In this document: one piece after another, positions 15,994 to 24,829 of the stretch | Position numbering within the stretch: position 1 is the stretch's first letter | How the letters are laid out: every line of letters begins with the position of its first letter | Assembly: GCA_934320645.1 (NCBI GenBank) | Contig: CAKRFP010000026.1 | Coordinates: forward strand, 1 to 35,138 | Reading direction: 5' to 3' | Length of the DNA: 35,138 nucleotides | Source: an uncultured Bariatricus sp. | Lineage (GTDB): Bacteria > Bacillota > Clostridia > Lachnospirales > Lachnospiraceae | Program-made: the position numbers and the translations under genes | The notes under the pieces: model-generated | What the model was told of the DNA's origin: nothing | Databases searched by the model: none | The model's input: the letters and a program-made list of their open reading frames with translations, nothing else

Positions 15994-17730
15994 TTATCTA
16001 GGCATCTCCCATGCGTTATGATCCGTGTGAAGCAACATATGTGACTTATGAGAAAGAGGTTTCTCAAGGAAGTCGCTGTACAGACGGAGCACATCCGGGT
16101 TCTCATGTGAGAAGCGAAGTGGTGCATTCTTATCAAGGAAGTAGAGATTCTCGCCACGTGTCTGAGCGAGTTCTTCTCCATCGTGAATCGGCTGACCACC
16201 GCCGCCAACACATCCACCAGGGCATGCCATAACTTCTACGAAGTCATAGTGTACTTCACCATGTTCAATTGCTTCGATCAGTTTTCGTGTGTTTCCGAGT
16301 CCGCTGACAACAGCAGCACGAACAGTAGCATCTCCAAGCTGGATCTCAGCTTCTACAACACCCGGCTGTCCACCTGGATTGCGGACAATCTTGAATGCAT
16401 CCGGATCAGGGTTACGTCCGGTTACAAGGTAGTGAGCAGAACGAAGTGCTGCTTCCATAACACCACCTGTTGTTCCGAAGATAACACCGGCACCGGTCCA
16501 TTCTTTCATCAGAGGATCGCATTCGCGGTCAACCAAAGAAGCAGGATCAATATGTGCAGAACGGATCATACGTGTCAATTCACGAGTTGTAAGTACAACG
16601 TCTGTCTCGTGTCCGGCATATTCACCATAGAACAGTTCCATGTTGCTTTCGCCTTTTTTGGCAACACATGGCATGATAGATACAGTAAACATATTTTCCG
16701 GTTTCACACCGATGGATTCTGCAAAATAACTCTTCATAACAGAACCGAACATCTGCTGTGGTGACTTGGCTGTTGAAAGCTGTGGCACCAGATGTGGGTA
16801 CTGTGATTTAAGGAAGCGCACCCATCCAGGGCAGCAGGAGGTAAACATCGGACGAAGATTTAATTCGCCTTTTGTAAATCTCTGCAGGAATTCATTTCCT
16901 TCTTCCATAATAGTAAGGTCTGCTGTGAAGGAGGTATCGAATACATAGTCAACACCCATTTTCTTCAGAGCATCCATGATTTTGCCGACAGTTGCTTCTT
17001 CACGGGAAAGACCAAGAGCTTCACCCCATGCAGCACGTACAGCAGGAGCAACCTGTGCAACAACAACTTTCTTGTCATCAGCGATTGCATCCCATACTTT
17101 CTCTGTATCATCACGTTCGCGCAGAGCGCCGACCGGGCAGTGGGTAATACACTGACCGCACAGAGAACAGGAAACTTCGGAGATCTTATGGTTGCCGGTT
17201 ACATTAATGGTAGTACGGGAACCAGTACTTGTTACATCCCAGATATGTAAATCCTGAATCTTGTCACAGACCTGGATACAGCGCATACACTTGATGCATT
17301 TCTGTGAGTCTCTGATCAGCGGAAATTCTTTATCCCAAGGGAATTCTTCCAGACGCTGCTTAAATGGTATTTCGATGATGTTCAGGTCATTGGCAAGACT
17401 CTGCAGAGTACAGTTACCGCTTCTGACACAGGTAGCACATTTGCAGTCGTGCTGGGAAAGGATCAGCTGTACAGTCTGTCTTCTGGCTGTACGAACCTTT
17501 GGACTGTTTGTATGGATTACCATACCTTCTTTTACTACATTGTTGCAGGAAGTTACCAGTCGTTCCATTCCCTCAAGTTCAACAACGCAGACACGACAGG
17601 CTGCGATCTCGTTGATATCTTTCAGATAGCAGAGCTTTGGAATCGGGATATTCGCCATTTTGGCAGCATCCATGATGGTAGTACCTTCCGGGACAGATAC
17701 GTTTATATTATCAATTGTAAGATTTACCAT
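15994..17730 (-). CDS. hydA: [FeFe]-hydrogenase catalytic subunit (group A, M3-type)
   Basis: A 578-residue cytosolic iron hydrogenase that reversibly reduces protons to H2. In order it has a 2Fe-2S ferredoxin domain (Cys34, 45, 48, 62) and a His-ligated 4Fe-4S site (His94, Cys98, 101, 107). Two 4Fe-4S clusters follow (Cys145/148/151/155 and 188/191/194/198), then the H-cluster domain with all three signatures: TSCCPGW (Cys299), MPCVAKK (Cys354) and MACPGGCVGGGG (Cys503, Cys507). A small C-terminal domain follows with a His-rich end. The ATG overlaps the stop of the upstream flavoprotein gene (ATGGTAA), so the two are coupled and probably made in equal amounts. AGGAGG is 12 bases upstream. 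It lacks the adjoining NuoE/NuoF genes of classic HydABC. Confidence 0.95.
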   Translation of the reverse strand: MVNLTIDNINVSVPEGTTIMDAAKMANIPIPKLCYLKDINEIAACRVCVVELEGMERLVTSCNNVVKEGMVIHTNSPKVRTARRQTVQLILSQHDCKCATCVRSGNCTLQSLANDLNIIEIPFKQRLEEFPWDKEFPLIRDSQKCIKCMRCIQVCDKIQDLHIWDVTSTGSRTTINVTGNHKISEVSCSLCGQCITHCPVGALRERDDTEKVWDAIADDKKVVVAQVAPAVRAAWGEALGLSREEATVGKIMDALKKMGVDYVFDTSFTADLTIMEEGNEFLQRFTKGELNLRPMFTSCCPGWVRFLKSQYPHLVPQLSTAKSPQQMFGSVMKSYFAESIGVKPENMFTVSIMPCVAKKGESNMELFYGEYAGHETDVVLTTRELTRMIRSAHIDPASLVDRECDPLMKEWTGAGVIFGTTGGVMEAALRSAHYLVTGRNPDPDAFKIVRNPGGQPGVVEAEIQLGDATVRAAVVSGLGNTRKLIEAIEHGEVHYDFVEVMACPGGCVGGGGQPIHDGEELAQTRGENLYFLDKNAPLRFSHENPDVLRLYSDFLEKPLSHKSHMLLHTDHNAWEMPR

Positions 17731-19556
17731 AATGTTTCACGACCTCCTTTGAAAATGCCGTAGCCGAAGTGGTCGCAACGCAGACATCTGCTGGCTTCCT
17801 GTTTCGCTTCTGCCTCGGACATGCAGTTTTCTACACCGTTAAAGTCACAGACACGTTCGCAGGCTTCACGCTCGGTCATGTTTACTCTTCCGCACGGCGG
17901 GCGGTCATCAAGACGCGCTTCAGGAATCTCAACGTCACAGCTGATAATGTGGTGATATCCCAGGTATTCGTCTATGTTAGCAGCTACTACTTTTGCAGCA
18001 GCAATAGCTTTGATTACGGATGCAGGACCGGAAGCACAGTCTCCACCGGCAAATACACCCGGAATGTTATCGAATCCGCCGTATTTTTCGGTTAAGATCT
18101 TACCTCTCTGTACAGGAACACCGGCTTCTTCAAAGTGCTGGTATTCAATATCCTGTCCGATCGCAACGATCAGTGTCTGGCATGGAATGAATACGTCAGG
18201 AGCACCTGTCGGACGTACACTTGCACGACCGTCTTTGATCTTACTGATCATCTGTGGTGTAACGTAGATTCCTTTTACGTGACCGTTTTCATCTGTTTCG
18301 ATGCGGGAAGGAGCCATCAGAGTCTGTACTTCGATTCCTTCTGCAACAGCACCTTCAATCTCTGCCGGAAGGGCAGTCATATCTGCCACGCGGCGACGGT
18401 AAACGATGCTGACTTTTTTAGCACCCAGACGTTTTGCAGTACGGACAGCATCCATAGATACGTTACCGCCACCGATAACGGCTACTTCCTGTCCGGTAAG
18501 ATCCGGGTTCTGGTTCTTTCCTACATCACGAAGGAACTGAACAGCAGAAAGGACACCTTCTGAGTGTTCGCCTTCGATACCAAGTTTCTTATCGGTACTT
18601 GCACCGATTGTAATAAGGACTGCGTCGTATTCTTCACGCAGGCTCTGGATTGTCATATCTTTTCCGATACGTTTTCCAAATTCTACCTTCACGCCGGTCT
18701 CAAGGATGGCATTGATATCATCGTTCAGACGGTCTTTCGGCAGACGGTAGTTCGGGATACCATAGCGGAGCATACCGCCAAGTTCCGGCAGCATCTCAAA
18801 TACGGTTGTCTGGTGTCCCATCAGCTGCAGATAGTAAGCTGCACTTAATCCACCAGGACCACCACCAACAACGGCAATACGCTTTCCGGTAGATGGAGCG
18901 CATGGCGGCGGTGGAACTTTTCCGGCATAATCGGCAGCCATTCTCTTAAGGCCGCGGATATTGACTGCATCGTCTACGATGTTACGACGGCAGCGTGCCT
19001 CACAAGGATGTTCGCAGATAAAACCACAGGTGGTCGGGAATGGATTGTCCTTACGGATCAGGCGGATCGCATCTGCGTAACGTCCTTCTCCGACAAGAGC
19101 GATATATCCCGGAATATCTACATGTGCCGGGCACAGAGATACACAAGGAACAGGCTGTGCGTACTGGCAGGTACATCTTCCCTGGCGCACATGTTCTTCA
19201 TAGTCTTCACGACATCCCATCAGACTCTTGTAAACCATATGAGCTGCTTCATACCCGATCGCACAGTCAGCTCCTTCCATGATTGATACAGAGAGTTCTT
19301 CCATCAGGTCTAATGTTTCCATAGTTGCGTCCCCGTTCATAACGTCGGTCAGCAGGTTTTTCAACTGCCACAGACCAACACGGCACGGCACACATTTTCC
19401 ACAGGTATGTGTATGACACATCTCCAGGAAAGCACGAGTCATGTCAACAGGACATAGTCCCGGAGGACTGGATTCGATTCTTCGCTCCAGATCTTTGTAG
19501 AGCCCTTCGATAACCAGCTGGGCTTTGTCCGGTGCAGTGATTTCAAGTCTACTCAT
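17724..19556 (-). CDS. hydrogenase-associated flavoprotein: NuoF-type Fe-S domain fused to a GltD-like NAD(P) oxidoreductase
   Basis: A 610-residue electron-transfer protein upstream of, and overlapping, hydA. Residues about 35-110 match the C-terminal 4Fe-4S domain of NuoF/HydB (Cys52, 55, 58 in CGKCVPCRVG, and Cys98), but the FMN/NADH and SLBB parts of NuoF are absent. Residues 125-560 match the small subunit of glutamate synthase and NfnB: Cys clusters at 128-142 and 177-189, a first dinucleotide fold VVGGGPGGLSAA (about 229-240, FAD) and a second VIGGGNVSMDA (NAD(P)). The extreme C-terminus has more cysteines (ASRCLRCD). It probably passes electrons between NAD(P)H and hydrogenase; bifurcation is possible but unproven. 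AAAGGAG is eight bases before the ATG. Confidence 0.88.
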   Translation of the reverse strand: MSRLEITAPDKAQLVIEGLYKDLERRIESSPPGLCPVDMTRAFLEMCHTHTCGKCVPCRVGLWQLKNLLTDVMNGDATMETLDLMEELSVSIMEGADCAIGYEAAHMVYKSLMGCREDYEEHVRQGRCTCQYAQPVPCVSLCPAHVDIPGYIALVGEGRYADAIRLIRKDNPFPTTCGFICEHPCEARCRRNIVDDAVNIRGLKRMAADYAGKVPPPPCAPSTGKRIAVVGGGPGGLSAAYYLQLMGHQTTVFEMLPELGGMLRYGIPNYRLPKDRLNDDINAILETGVKVEFGKRIGKDMTIQSLREEYDAVLITIGASTDKKLGIEGEHSEGVLSAVQFLRDVGKNQNPDLTGQEVAVIGGGNVSMDAVRTAKRLGAKKVSIVYRRRVADMTALPAEIEGAVAEGIEVQTLMAPSRIETDENGHVKGIYVTPQMISKIKDGRASVRPTGAPDVFIPCQTLIVAIGQDIEYQHFEEAGVPVQRGKILTEKYGGFDNIPGVFAGGDCASGPASVIKAIAAAKVVAANIDEYLGYHHIISCDVEIPEARLDDRPPCGRVNMTEREACERVCDFNGVENCMSEAEAKQEASRCLRCDHFGYGIFKGGRETLW

Positions 19557-19631
19557 AGCTTTTTTCTCCTTTAACTTTTTTTGCTAATCTACAGGACAGA
19601 TGAAGAAAATTATAGGGAAAACATCTGAATA

Positions 19632-19650
19632 CTATAGACTAGCTCTATGG
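19632..19650. repeat. inverted repeat in the hydrogenase 5' leader
   Basis: CTATAGACTAGCTCTATGG is an imperfect palindrome with ATAGA/TCTAT arms, just downstream of the expected transcription start on the minus strand. Its TATAGA-type arms recall the repeats after hydA. It is a candidate operator. Confidence 0.35.
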
Positions 19651-19666
19651 ACACACTTATAATAAT

Positions 19667-19695
19667 ATTGTATGCATTTTAGTACAATCTTGCAA
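19667..19695 (-). promoter_or_regulatory. promoter of the hydrogenase operon
   Basis: On the minus strand: TTGCAA (19690-19695), 17 bases, TACAAT (19667-19672). The start codon lies about 110 bases downstream, leaving room for a regulated leader. The 325-base gap to the aldose epimerase holds this promoter, the epimerase promoter and AT-rich sequence. Confidence 0.65.
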
Positions 19696-19788
19696 GCAAA
19701 GTTAATAAATAGACAAATAAGTTAATTTTGTCACAAAATGATAAAAAATATCAGCAATATGCACAAAATGGCAGAACGACGATAAAGG

Positions 19789-19818
19789 GTGCAAAAAATA
19801 AAAAAAATATGGTACAAT
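19789..19818 (+). promoter_or_regulatory. extended -10 promoter of the aldose epimerase
   Basis: TGG-TACAAT (TACAAT at 19813-19818) is an extended -10. The corresponding -35 (GTGCAA at 19789-19794) is weak, as is common for extended -10 promoters. Confidence 0.5.
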
Positions 19819-19881
19819 AACACCTGTAAAAGAGATGTCTGTTTTACAGGCACAATTAACAGAAAGGGCGGAACAGGAGAA

Positions 19882-20913
19882 ATGAAAGTAACAGATTTTG
19901 GTGCAACAGTTAAAGGCGATGAGACAAAATTATATACGCTCACAAATAAAAACGGAATGGAGATTGCGGTATCCGATTATGGTGCAACACTGGTACAGGT
20001 GATCGTGCCGGATAAAGAAGGCAAGCCGTGTGATATTGTGCTTGGATATGATGAGGCAGCAGGATATGAAGAAGGAGATCTGTTTTTCGGCGCAATTGTC
20101 GGAAGAAGTGCAAACCGTATCGGAGGAGCATCCTTTGACCTGGACGGAGTGACCTATCAGCTTGAAAAGAATGATAATGGCAATAACCTCCACAGCGGAA
20201 TGGATTTTTATAATCAGAGAATGTGGAAGGTAAAAGAAAACGCAGATGATCATATCACATTTGAACTGGACAGCCCGGATGGTGATCAGGGATATCCGGG
20301 AGCTGTACATATTGAGGTAACATATACTCTGACAGAAGATAATGCAGTGAAGATTGCTTATCACGCAGTGCCGGATGCAGATACAATTATCAATATGACA
20401 AACCACAGTTATTTCAATATGGATGGACATGCATCTGGAGATGTACTGGATCAGGAAGTATGGATTGATGCAGATGCATTTACCAGAGCCGATGCCGAGT
20501 CTATTCCGACAGGTGAGATCACACCGGTAGAAGGAACACCGATGGATTTCCGCACAAAGAAAGCAATTGGCAAAGAAATCGAGACAGATTATGAAGCACT
20601 GAATTTCGGGAAAGGATATGATCATAACTGGGTTCTGAACAATAAAGGAGAATTTGCGAAAGTGGCAGAGATGTCCTCGGAAGAGAGCGGAATCACTATG
20701 GAAGTTTATACAGACCTTCCGGGAATGCAGCTTTATACAGGCAACTTTATTGTTGATGCCAAAGGAAAAGGCGGGGCGCATTACCACAAACGCCAGGCAG
20801 CCTGCTTCGAGACACAGTTCTTCCCGGATGCAATCCACAAAGAGAATTTTGCCGGACCGGTATGCGAGAAGGGCGAAACTTACGAAACAACAACGATGTA
20901 CAAGTTTATATAA
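19882..20913 (+). CDS. galM: aldose 1-epimerase (mutarotase)
   Basis: A 343-residue GalM-family enzyme that interconverts alpha and beta anomers of aldoses such as galactose or glucose in the cytosol. Family landmarks are present: GRSANRIGGASF, NLHSG (first active-site His), TNHSYFNMDGH (second His), DHNWVLN and the late catalytic Glu in CFETQFFPDA. Length is normal. The ATG at 19882 is chosen because the protein aligns from there (MKVTDFG). The AGGAG next to it is too close, so AAAGGGCGG a little upstream probably serves as the ribosome binding site. It is monocistronic, with no galactose operon beside it. The extra upstream codons of the open frame overlap the promoter. Confidence 0.9.
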   Translation: MKVTDFGATVKGDETKLYTLTNKNGMEIAVSDYGATLVQVIVPDKEGKPCDIVLGYDEAAGYEEGDLFFGAIVGRSANRIGGASFDLDGVTYQLEKNDNGNNLHSGMDFYNQRMWKVKENADDHITFELDSPDGDQGYPGAVHIEVTYTLTEDNAVKIAYHAVPDADTIINMTNHSYFNMDGHASGDVLDQEVWIDADAFTRADAESIPTGEITPVEGTPMDFRTKKAIGKEIETDYEALNFGKGYDHNWVLNNKGEFAKVAEMSSEESGITMEVYTDLPGMQLYTGNFIVDAKGKGGAHYHKRQAACFETQFFPDAIHKENFAGPVCEKGETYETTTMYKFI

Positions 20914-20927
20914 CAACAGATAAGCCG

Positions 20928-20967
20928 AAAAGGTGCCATGGACATAAAAATCCATGACACCTTTTTT
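20928..20967. terminator. terminator between galM and the TetR gene
   Basis: AAAAGGTGCCATGGA (20928-20942) pairs with TCCATGACACCTTTTTT (20951-20967) with one mismatch. T-runs are present in both directions, so it can serve both convergent genes. Confidence 0.85.
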
Positions 20968-21039
20968 GAAAATATGTGCTGTAAAAATTCAGCTAAGGAA
21001 TATGAAAAATTCATTTTACGATGTGGCATATCTGTGGAA

Positions 21040-21648
21040 TCAGAAAATGCCATCCAGATAATGCCCGATCGAACGGCGGATATTACCTTCAAAATCCGTC
21101 TCTCCGTTATGCAGACACCATTCAAATACATTTCCGATAACCAGCATACGGATATCAGTGCAGATTTCATCCAGAGAAATTTTTGGCGCAATGATGCCGG
21201 CATCGATTGCTTTGCGAAGATAATTCTCTACGGTAAGGATCGGGTACGGTCGCTCGGTACGGATCGTTGGGTTCAGTGCCTGGTTGCGCGGTGTGTAGTA
21301 GTTGGACATGAATTCTACTCCGAGTTCCCGGCAGTACTGTGCGTAATTCAGATAAACGTGGATGATACCGATCTTTGCCTCATCTGCATCCTCCGGCGTA
21401 TCCAGAAGATCCGGATTGATGCTTGGCTGTTCTTCAATATAATAAGATAAAAGATCATCTTTGGTTTTGAAATGGTGATAGAAGCTGCCGTTGGAGACAC
21501 CTGCTTCATCACAGATATTTTTTATGGAAAGCTGATCGTATCCCTGCTTCTGCAGAATTGTCTTGGCTGCATGAAAGATACGTGCTTTGGTTTCTTTTGA
21601 TTTTTTCTGTTGTCTGGACAGAGGCTCTTTTTCAATATCGCTTGACAT
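21040..21648 (-). CDS. TetR/AcrR-family transcriptional regulator
   Basis: A 202-residue one-component repressor. The N-terminal DNA-binding domain (about residues 15-65) is typical: ARIFHAAKTILQKQGYDQLSIKNICDEAGVSNGSFYHHFKTKDDLL, given here only to locate its helix-turn-helix at ICDEAGVSNGSFYHHF. The C-terminal ligand domain is helical and not diagnostic of a ligand. GAAAGGATT precedes the ATG by about eight bases. It is divergent from tex and convergent with galM. TetR proteins often control an adjacent divergent gene, but tex is a housekeeping gene with its own good promoter, so the target may be elsewhere or only itself. Confidence 0.87.
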   Translation of the reverse strand: MSSDIEKEPLSRQQKKSKETKARIFHAAKTILQKQGYDQLSIKNICDEAGVSNGSFYHHFKTKDDLLSYYIEEQPSINPDLLDTPEDADEAKIGIIHVYLNYAQYCRELGVEFMSNYYTPRNQALNPTIRTERPYPILTVENYLRKAIDAGIIAPKISLDEICTDIRMLVIGNVFEWCLHNGETDFEGNIRRSIGHYLDGIF

Positions 21649-21690
21649 TTGGTTAATCCTTTCTTAAAACTTTTCAGTCAGATTAGCTGT

Positions 21691-21719
21691 AGTATAGCAT
21701 ATTTAATAGAAAAAGACAA
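21691..21719 (-). promoter_or_regulatory. promoter of the TetR gene
   Basis: On the minus strand: TTGTCT (21714-21719), 17 bases, TATACT (21691-21696) with an extended TGC before the -10. Confidence 0.6.
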
Positions 21720-21753
21720 GAAAACCGAGCGAACTCTGTAATTTTAACGGGAA

Positions 21754-21782
21754 TTGAAAAATAAGAGACGACATGGTATCAT
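21754..21782 (+). promoter_or_regulatory. promoter of tex
   Basis: TTGAAA (21754-21759), 17 bases, TATCAT (21777-21782) preceded by TGG as an extended -10. Confidence 0.6.
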
Positions 21783-21820
21783 TAAATCCATAGCGAACAA
21801 AAAGAGAGGATTGAATATCA

Positions 21821-23974
21821 ATGGATATTAACCAGAAAATAACAGAAGAACTGGGCGTAAAAAAGTGGCAGGTAGATGCGGCTGTAAAGCTGATTGATGA
21901 AGGAAACACCATTCCGTTTATTGCGCGTTACAGAAAAGAAGCACACGGCACACTGGATGATGAACAGCTTCGTAAATTATATGAACGACTAACCTATCTG
22001 CGGAATCTGGAAGAGAAAAAAGAACAGGTTCTTGCAAGTATTGAAGAGCAGGGCAAGCTAACATCTGAGCTGAAAGCACAGATCGTGGCAGCAGAGACGC
22101 AGGTTCTGGTGGATGATCTTTATCGTCCATACAGACCAAAGCGCCGGACCCGTGCGACAATTGCAAAAGAAAAAGGTCTGGAACCACTGGCGGTTCTGAT
22201 CTCTCTTCAGAATAGTAAGGAGCCCCTGGAAAAAGAGGCAGAAAAATATGTTTCTGAAGAAAAGGGCGTGAAAAACGTACAGGAAGCGATTGACGGTGCG
22301 AAAGATATTCTTGCAGAAAATATTTCAGATGAGGCAGATTACAGAAAGAGGATCCGCGATCTGACTTTCAAAAAGGGTACGCTGGTTTCTGTTGCAAAAG
22401 ATGAAAAAGCAGAATCTGTATACGAGATGTATTATGATTTTACAGAAGCGGTCAGCAAAGTAGCCGGACACCGTGTGCTGGCACTCAACCGTGGAGAAAA
22501 AGAAAAATTCCTGAGTGTTAAGATTGAAGCACCGGAAGAGGAAATTCTCCGTTATCTGGAAAAGAAAGTGATCCGCAGGGATAATCCATACACAACACCG
22601 GTTTTGAAAGAGGTTGTGGCTGACAGCTATCAGAGGCTGATCGCACCGGCAATCGAGCGTGAACTCAGAAACGAACTGACGGAAAAAGCAGAAGATGGTG
22701 CAATCCTTGTGTTTGGAAAGAATCTGGAGCAGCTTCTGATGCAGCCACCGATCATCGGACAGGTTGTGCTTGGATGGGATCCGGCATTCCGTACCGGATG
22801 CAAGCTTGCTGTGGTAGATCCGACCGGAAAAGTAATCGGCACGACTGTAATTTATCCGACAGCGCCTACGACTCCGAAGAAGATCCAGGCAGCAAAAGAT
22901 CTGCTGAAAAAGATTATTCCAAAGTATCACATTTCTTTGATTTCCCTGGGAAATGGAACAGCATCCAGAGAATCAGAACAGTTTATTGTAGAACTGTTAA
23001 AAGAGATTCCGGAAAAAGTGCAGTATGTGATCGTAAATGAAGCGGGAGCATCTGTGTACTCAGCAAGTAAACTTGCTACAGAAGAATTTCCAAAATTCGA
23101 TGTCGGGCAGAGAAGCGCGACATCCATCGCAAGACGTCTTCAGGATCCGCTTGCCGAACTGGTAAAGATCGATCCGCAGTCGATCGGTGTCGGGCAGTAT
23201 CAGCATGATATGAACCAGAAAAAATTAGGAGAAGCACTTGGCGGTGTGGTAGAAGATTGTGTAAATAAAGTCGGTGTGGATTTAAATACTGCATCGGCTC
23301 CGCTGCTTTCTTATATTTCCGGTATTTCCGGAACCCTTGCGAAAAATATTGTTGCCTACAGGGAAGAAAATGGAAAATTTGAGAATAGAAAAGAACTTCT
23401 CAAAGTACCAAAACTTGGACCGAAAGCATTTGAGCAGTGTGCCGGGTTTATGAGGATCCAGGGTGGAACCGATCCACTTGACGGAACCAGTGTACATCCG
23501 GAGTCTTACGAGGCGGCGGGAAAGCTTCTTGAAAAGCAGGGCTTCAAGCCGGAAGATATTGCAGGCGGCAAGCTTGCAGGTCTGTCTCTTACCATCAAAG
23601 ATTACAAAAAGCTCGCTGAGGAACTTGGAATAGGAGAGATCACCCTTCGGGATATTGTCAAAGAGCTGGAAAAACCGGCGCGTGATCCACGAGATGAGAT
23701 GCCGAAACCAATTCTCAGAACAGATGTCCTTGATATGAAGGATCTGAAGGAAGGGATGATTCTGAAAGGAACCGTGCGAAATGTCATTGACTTTGGTGTA
23801 TTTGTCGATATTGGAGTGCATCAGGACGGATTGGTGCACATTTCCCAGATCACGGACCGTTTTATCAAGCATCCACTGGAAGCAGTCAGCGTAGGAGATA
23901 TTGTAGATGTAAAGGTAATGAGCGTTGATTTGCAGAAGAAGCGGATCCAGCTTACAATGAGAGGAATTCAGTAA
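21821..23974 (+). CDS. tex: Tex family S1 RNA-binding transcription accessory protein
   Basis: A 717-residue nucleic-acid-binding protein. The N-terminal Tex domain contains IPFIARYRKEAHGTLDDEQL (residues 32-51). The YqgF/RNase H-like fold has VLGWDPAFRTGCKLAVVD near residue 315, and the helix-hairpin-helix region has LNTASAPLLSYISG. The C-terminal S1 domain (about 640-717) begins at LKEGMILKGTVRNVIDFGVFVDIGVHQDGLVH in the known way. Tex proteins bind RNA and are linked to transcription or transcript turnover; they are broadly conserved in bacteria. AGAGAGGA lies ten bases before the ATG. The next gene starts three bases after the stop, so tex heads a four-gene unit. Confidence 0.93.
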   Translation: MDINQKITEELGVKKWQVDAAVKLIDEGNTIPFIARYRKEAHGTLDDEQLRKLYERLTYLRNLEEKKEQVLASIEEQGKLTSELKAQIVAAETQVLVDDLYRPYRPKRRTRATIAKEKGLEPLAVLISLQNSKEPLEKEAEKYVSEEKGVKNVQEAIDGAKDILAENISDEADYRKRIRDLTFKKGTLVSVAKDEKAESVYEMYYDFTEAVSKVAGHRVLALNRGEKEKFLSVKIEAPEEEILRYLEKKVIRRDNPYTTPVLKEVVADSYQRLIAPAIERELRNELTEKAEDGAILVFGKNLEQLLMQPPIIGQVVLGWDPAFRTGCKLAVVDPTGKVIGTTVIYPTAPTTPKKIQAAKDLLKKIIPKYHISLISLGNGTASRESEQFIVELLKEIPEKVQYVIVNEAGASVYSASKLATEEFPKFDVGQRSATSIARRLQDPLAELVKIDPQSIGVGQYQHDMNQKKLGEALGGVVEDCVNKVGVDLNTASAPLLSYISGISGTLAKNIVAYREENGKFENRKELLKVPKLGPKAFEQCAGFMRIQGGTDPLDGTSVHPESYEAAGKLLEKQGFKPEDIAGGKLAGLSLTIKDYKKLAEELGIGEITLRDIVKELEKPARDPRDEMPKPILRTDVLDMKDLKEGMILKGTVRNVIDFGVFVDIGVHQDGLVHISQITDRFIKHPLEAVSVGDIVDVKVMSVDLQKKRIQLTMRGIQ

Positions 23975-23977
23975 TAC

Positions 23978-24829
23978 ATGTTCGGATATGTGACGGCGAA
24001 TGAGCCGGAATTAAAAGTAAAAGATTATCATAAATATAAAGCGTATTACTGTGGCCTTTGTCAGTCGCTGAAGAGACAGTATGGCAGCGCAGGTCAGCTT
24101 ACGCTTGCTTATGATATGACATTTGTGATCATTTTACTTACTTCTTTATATGAAAGTGAAACAAAGGCAGAAAGACATCGCTGTAAGACGCATCCGTTAA
24201 AGCCACAGCCAATGCTGGAAAATGAGATCACAGAGTATGCGGCTGATATGAATCTGATCATGGCGTATTATCATCTGGAAGATGACTGGAAGGATGAGAA
24301 GAAAGTAGCAGGGCTTTTCGGGAGTATGGCTTTGAAGCGAAAAGTAAAAAAAGCAATTCGGAAATATCCAAGGCAGAGTCGTGTGATCAGAGAAGAAATG
24401 GCAAAGCTTTCGGAATATGAAAGCCAGGGTGTACAGGAAGTTGACTATCCGGCAGGCTGTTTTGGCCGGCTGATGGAAGAGATGATGGTATATAAAGAAG
24501 ACTGCTGGGAACAGCAGCTTCGAGGGATCGGTTTCTATCTGGGCAAATATATTTACATTATGGATGCTTACGAAGATCTGGATAAGGATCTGGAAAAAGG
24601 AACTTATAATCCATTGAAAAAGATGCGTGAAGAAGCCGGATATGAAGAAAGATGCAGAGATATTCTGTGCATGATGATCGGCGAATGCGCAAGAAATTTT
24701 GAAATTCTGCCATGTGTACTGGACGTGGATATCCTGCGGAATATCCTGTACGATGGCGTATGGAAACATTACAGAAAGATACAAGAAAAGAAAAGCGAGG
24801 AAAAGGAAGATGACAAAGAATCCTTATGA
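23978..24829 (+). CDS. DUF5685 family protein
   Basis: A 283-residue cytosolic, largely helical protein that I recognise as the DUF5685 family, with no established function. The conserved N-terminal YYCGLCQSLKRQYG (residues 23-36) has a CxxC. AYDMTFV follows, and there are two acidic motifs: DDWKD (102-106) and DAYEDLDKD (196-204) within LGKYIYIMDAYEDLDKDLE. A YPAGCFGRLMEEM segment (157-169) lies between them. The order and spacing of these motifs resemble squalene/phytoene-synthase-type all-alpha isoprenoid synthases; this is my inference. The C-terminus is charged. Its end overlaps the J-domain gene by 20 bases, so the two proteins are probably made together. Confidence 0.82.
   Translation: MFGYVTANEPELKVKDYHKYKAYYCGLCQSLKRQYGSAGQLTLAYDMTFVIILLTSLYESETKAERHRCKTHPLKPQPMLENEITEYAADMNLIMAYYHLEDDWKDEKKVAGLFGSMALKRKVKKAIRKYPRQSRVIREEMAKLSEYESQGVQEVDYPAGCFGRLMEEMMVYKEDCWEQQLRGIGFYLGKYIYIMDAYEDLDKDLEKGTYNPLKKMREEAGYEERCRDILCMMIGECARNFEILPCVLDVDILRNILYDGVWKHYRKIQEKKSEEKEDDKESL

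Noticed and set aside
19700..19740. Rex-type redox operator upstream of the hydrogenase operon
   Set aside because: TTGTGACAAAA and GTTAA segments are suggestive, but no TTGTTAAN4TTAACAA-like palindrome is present.
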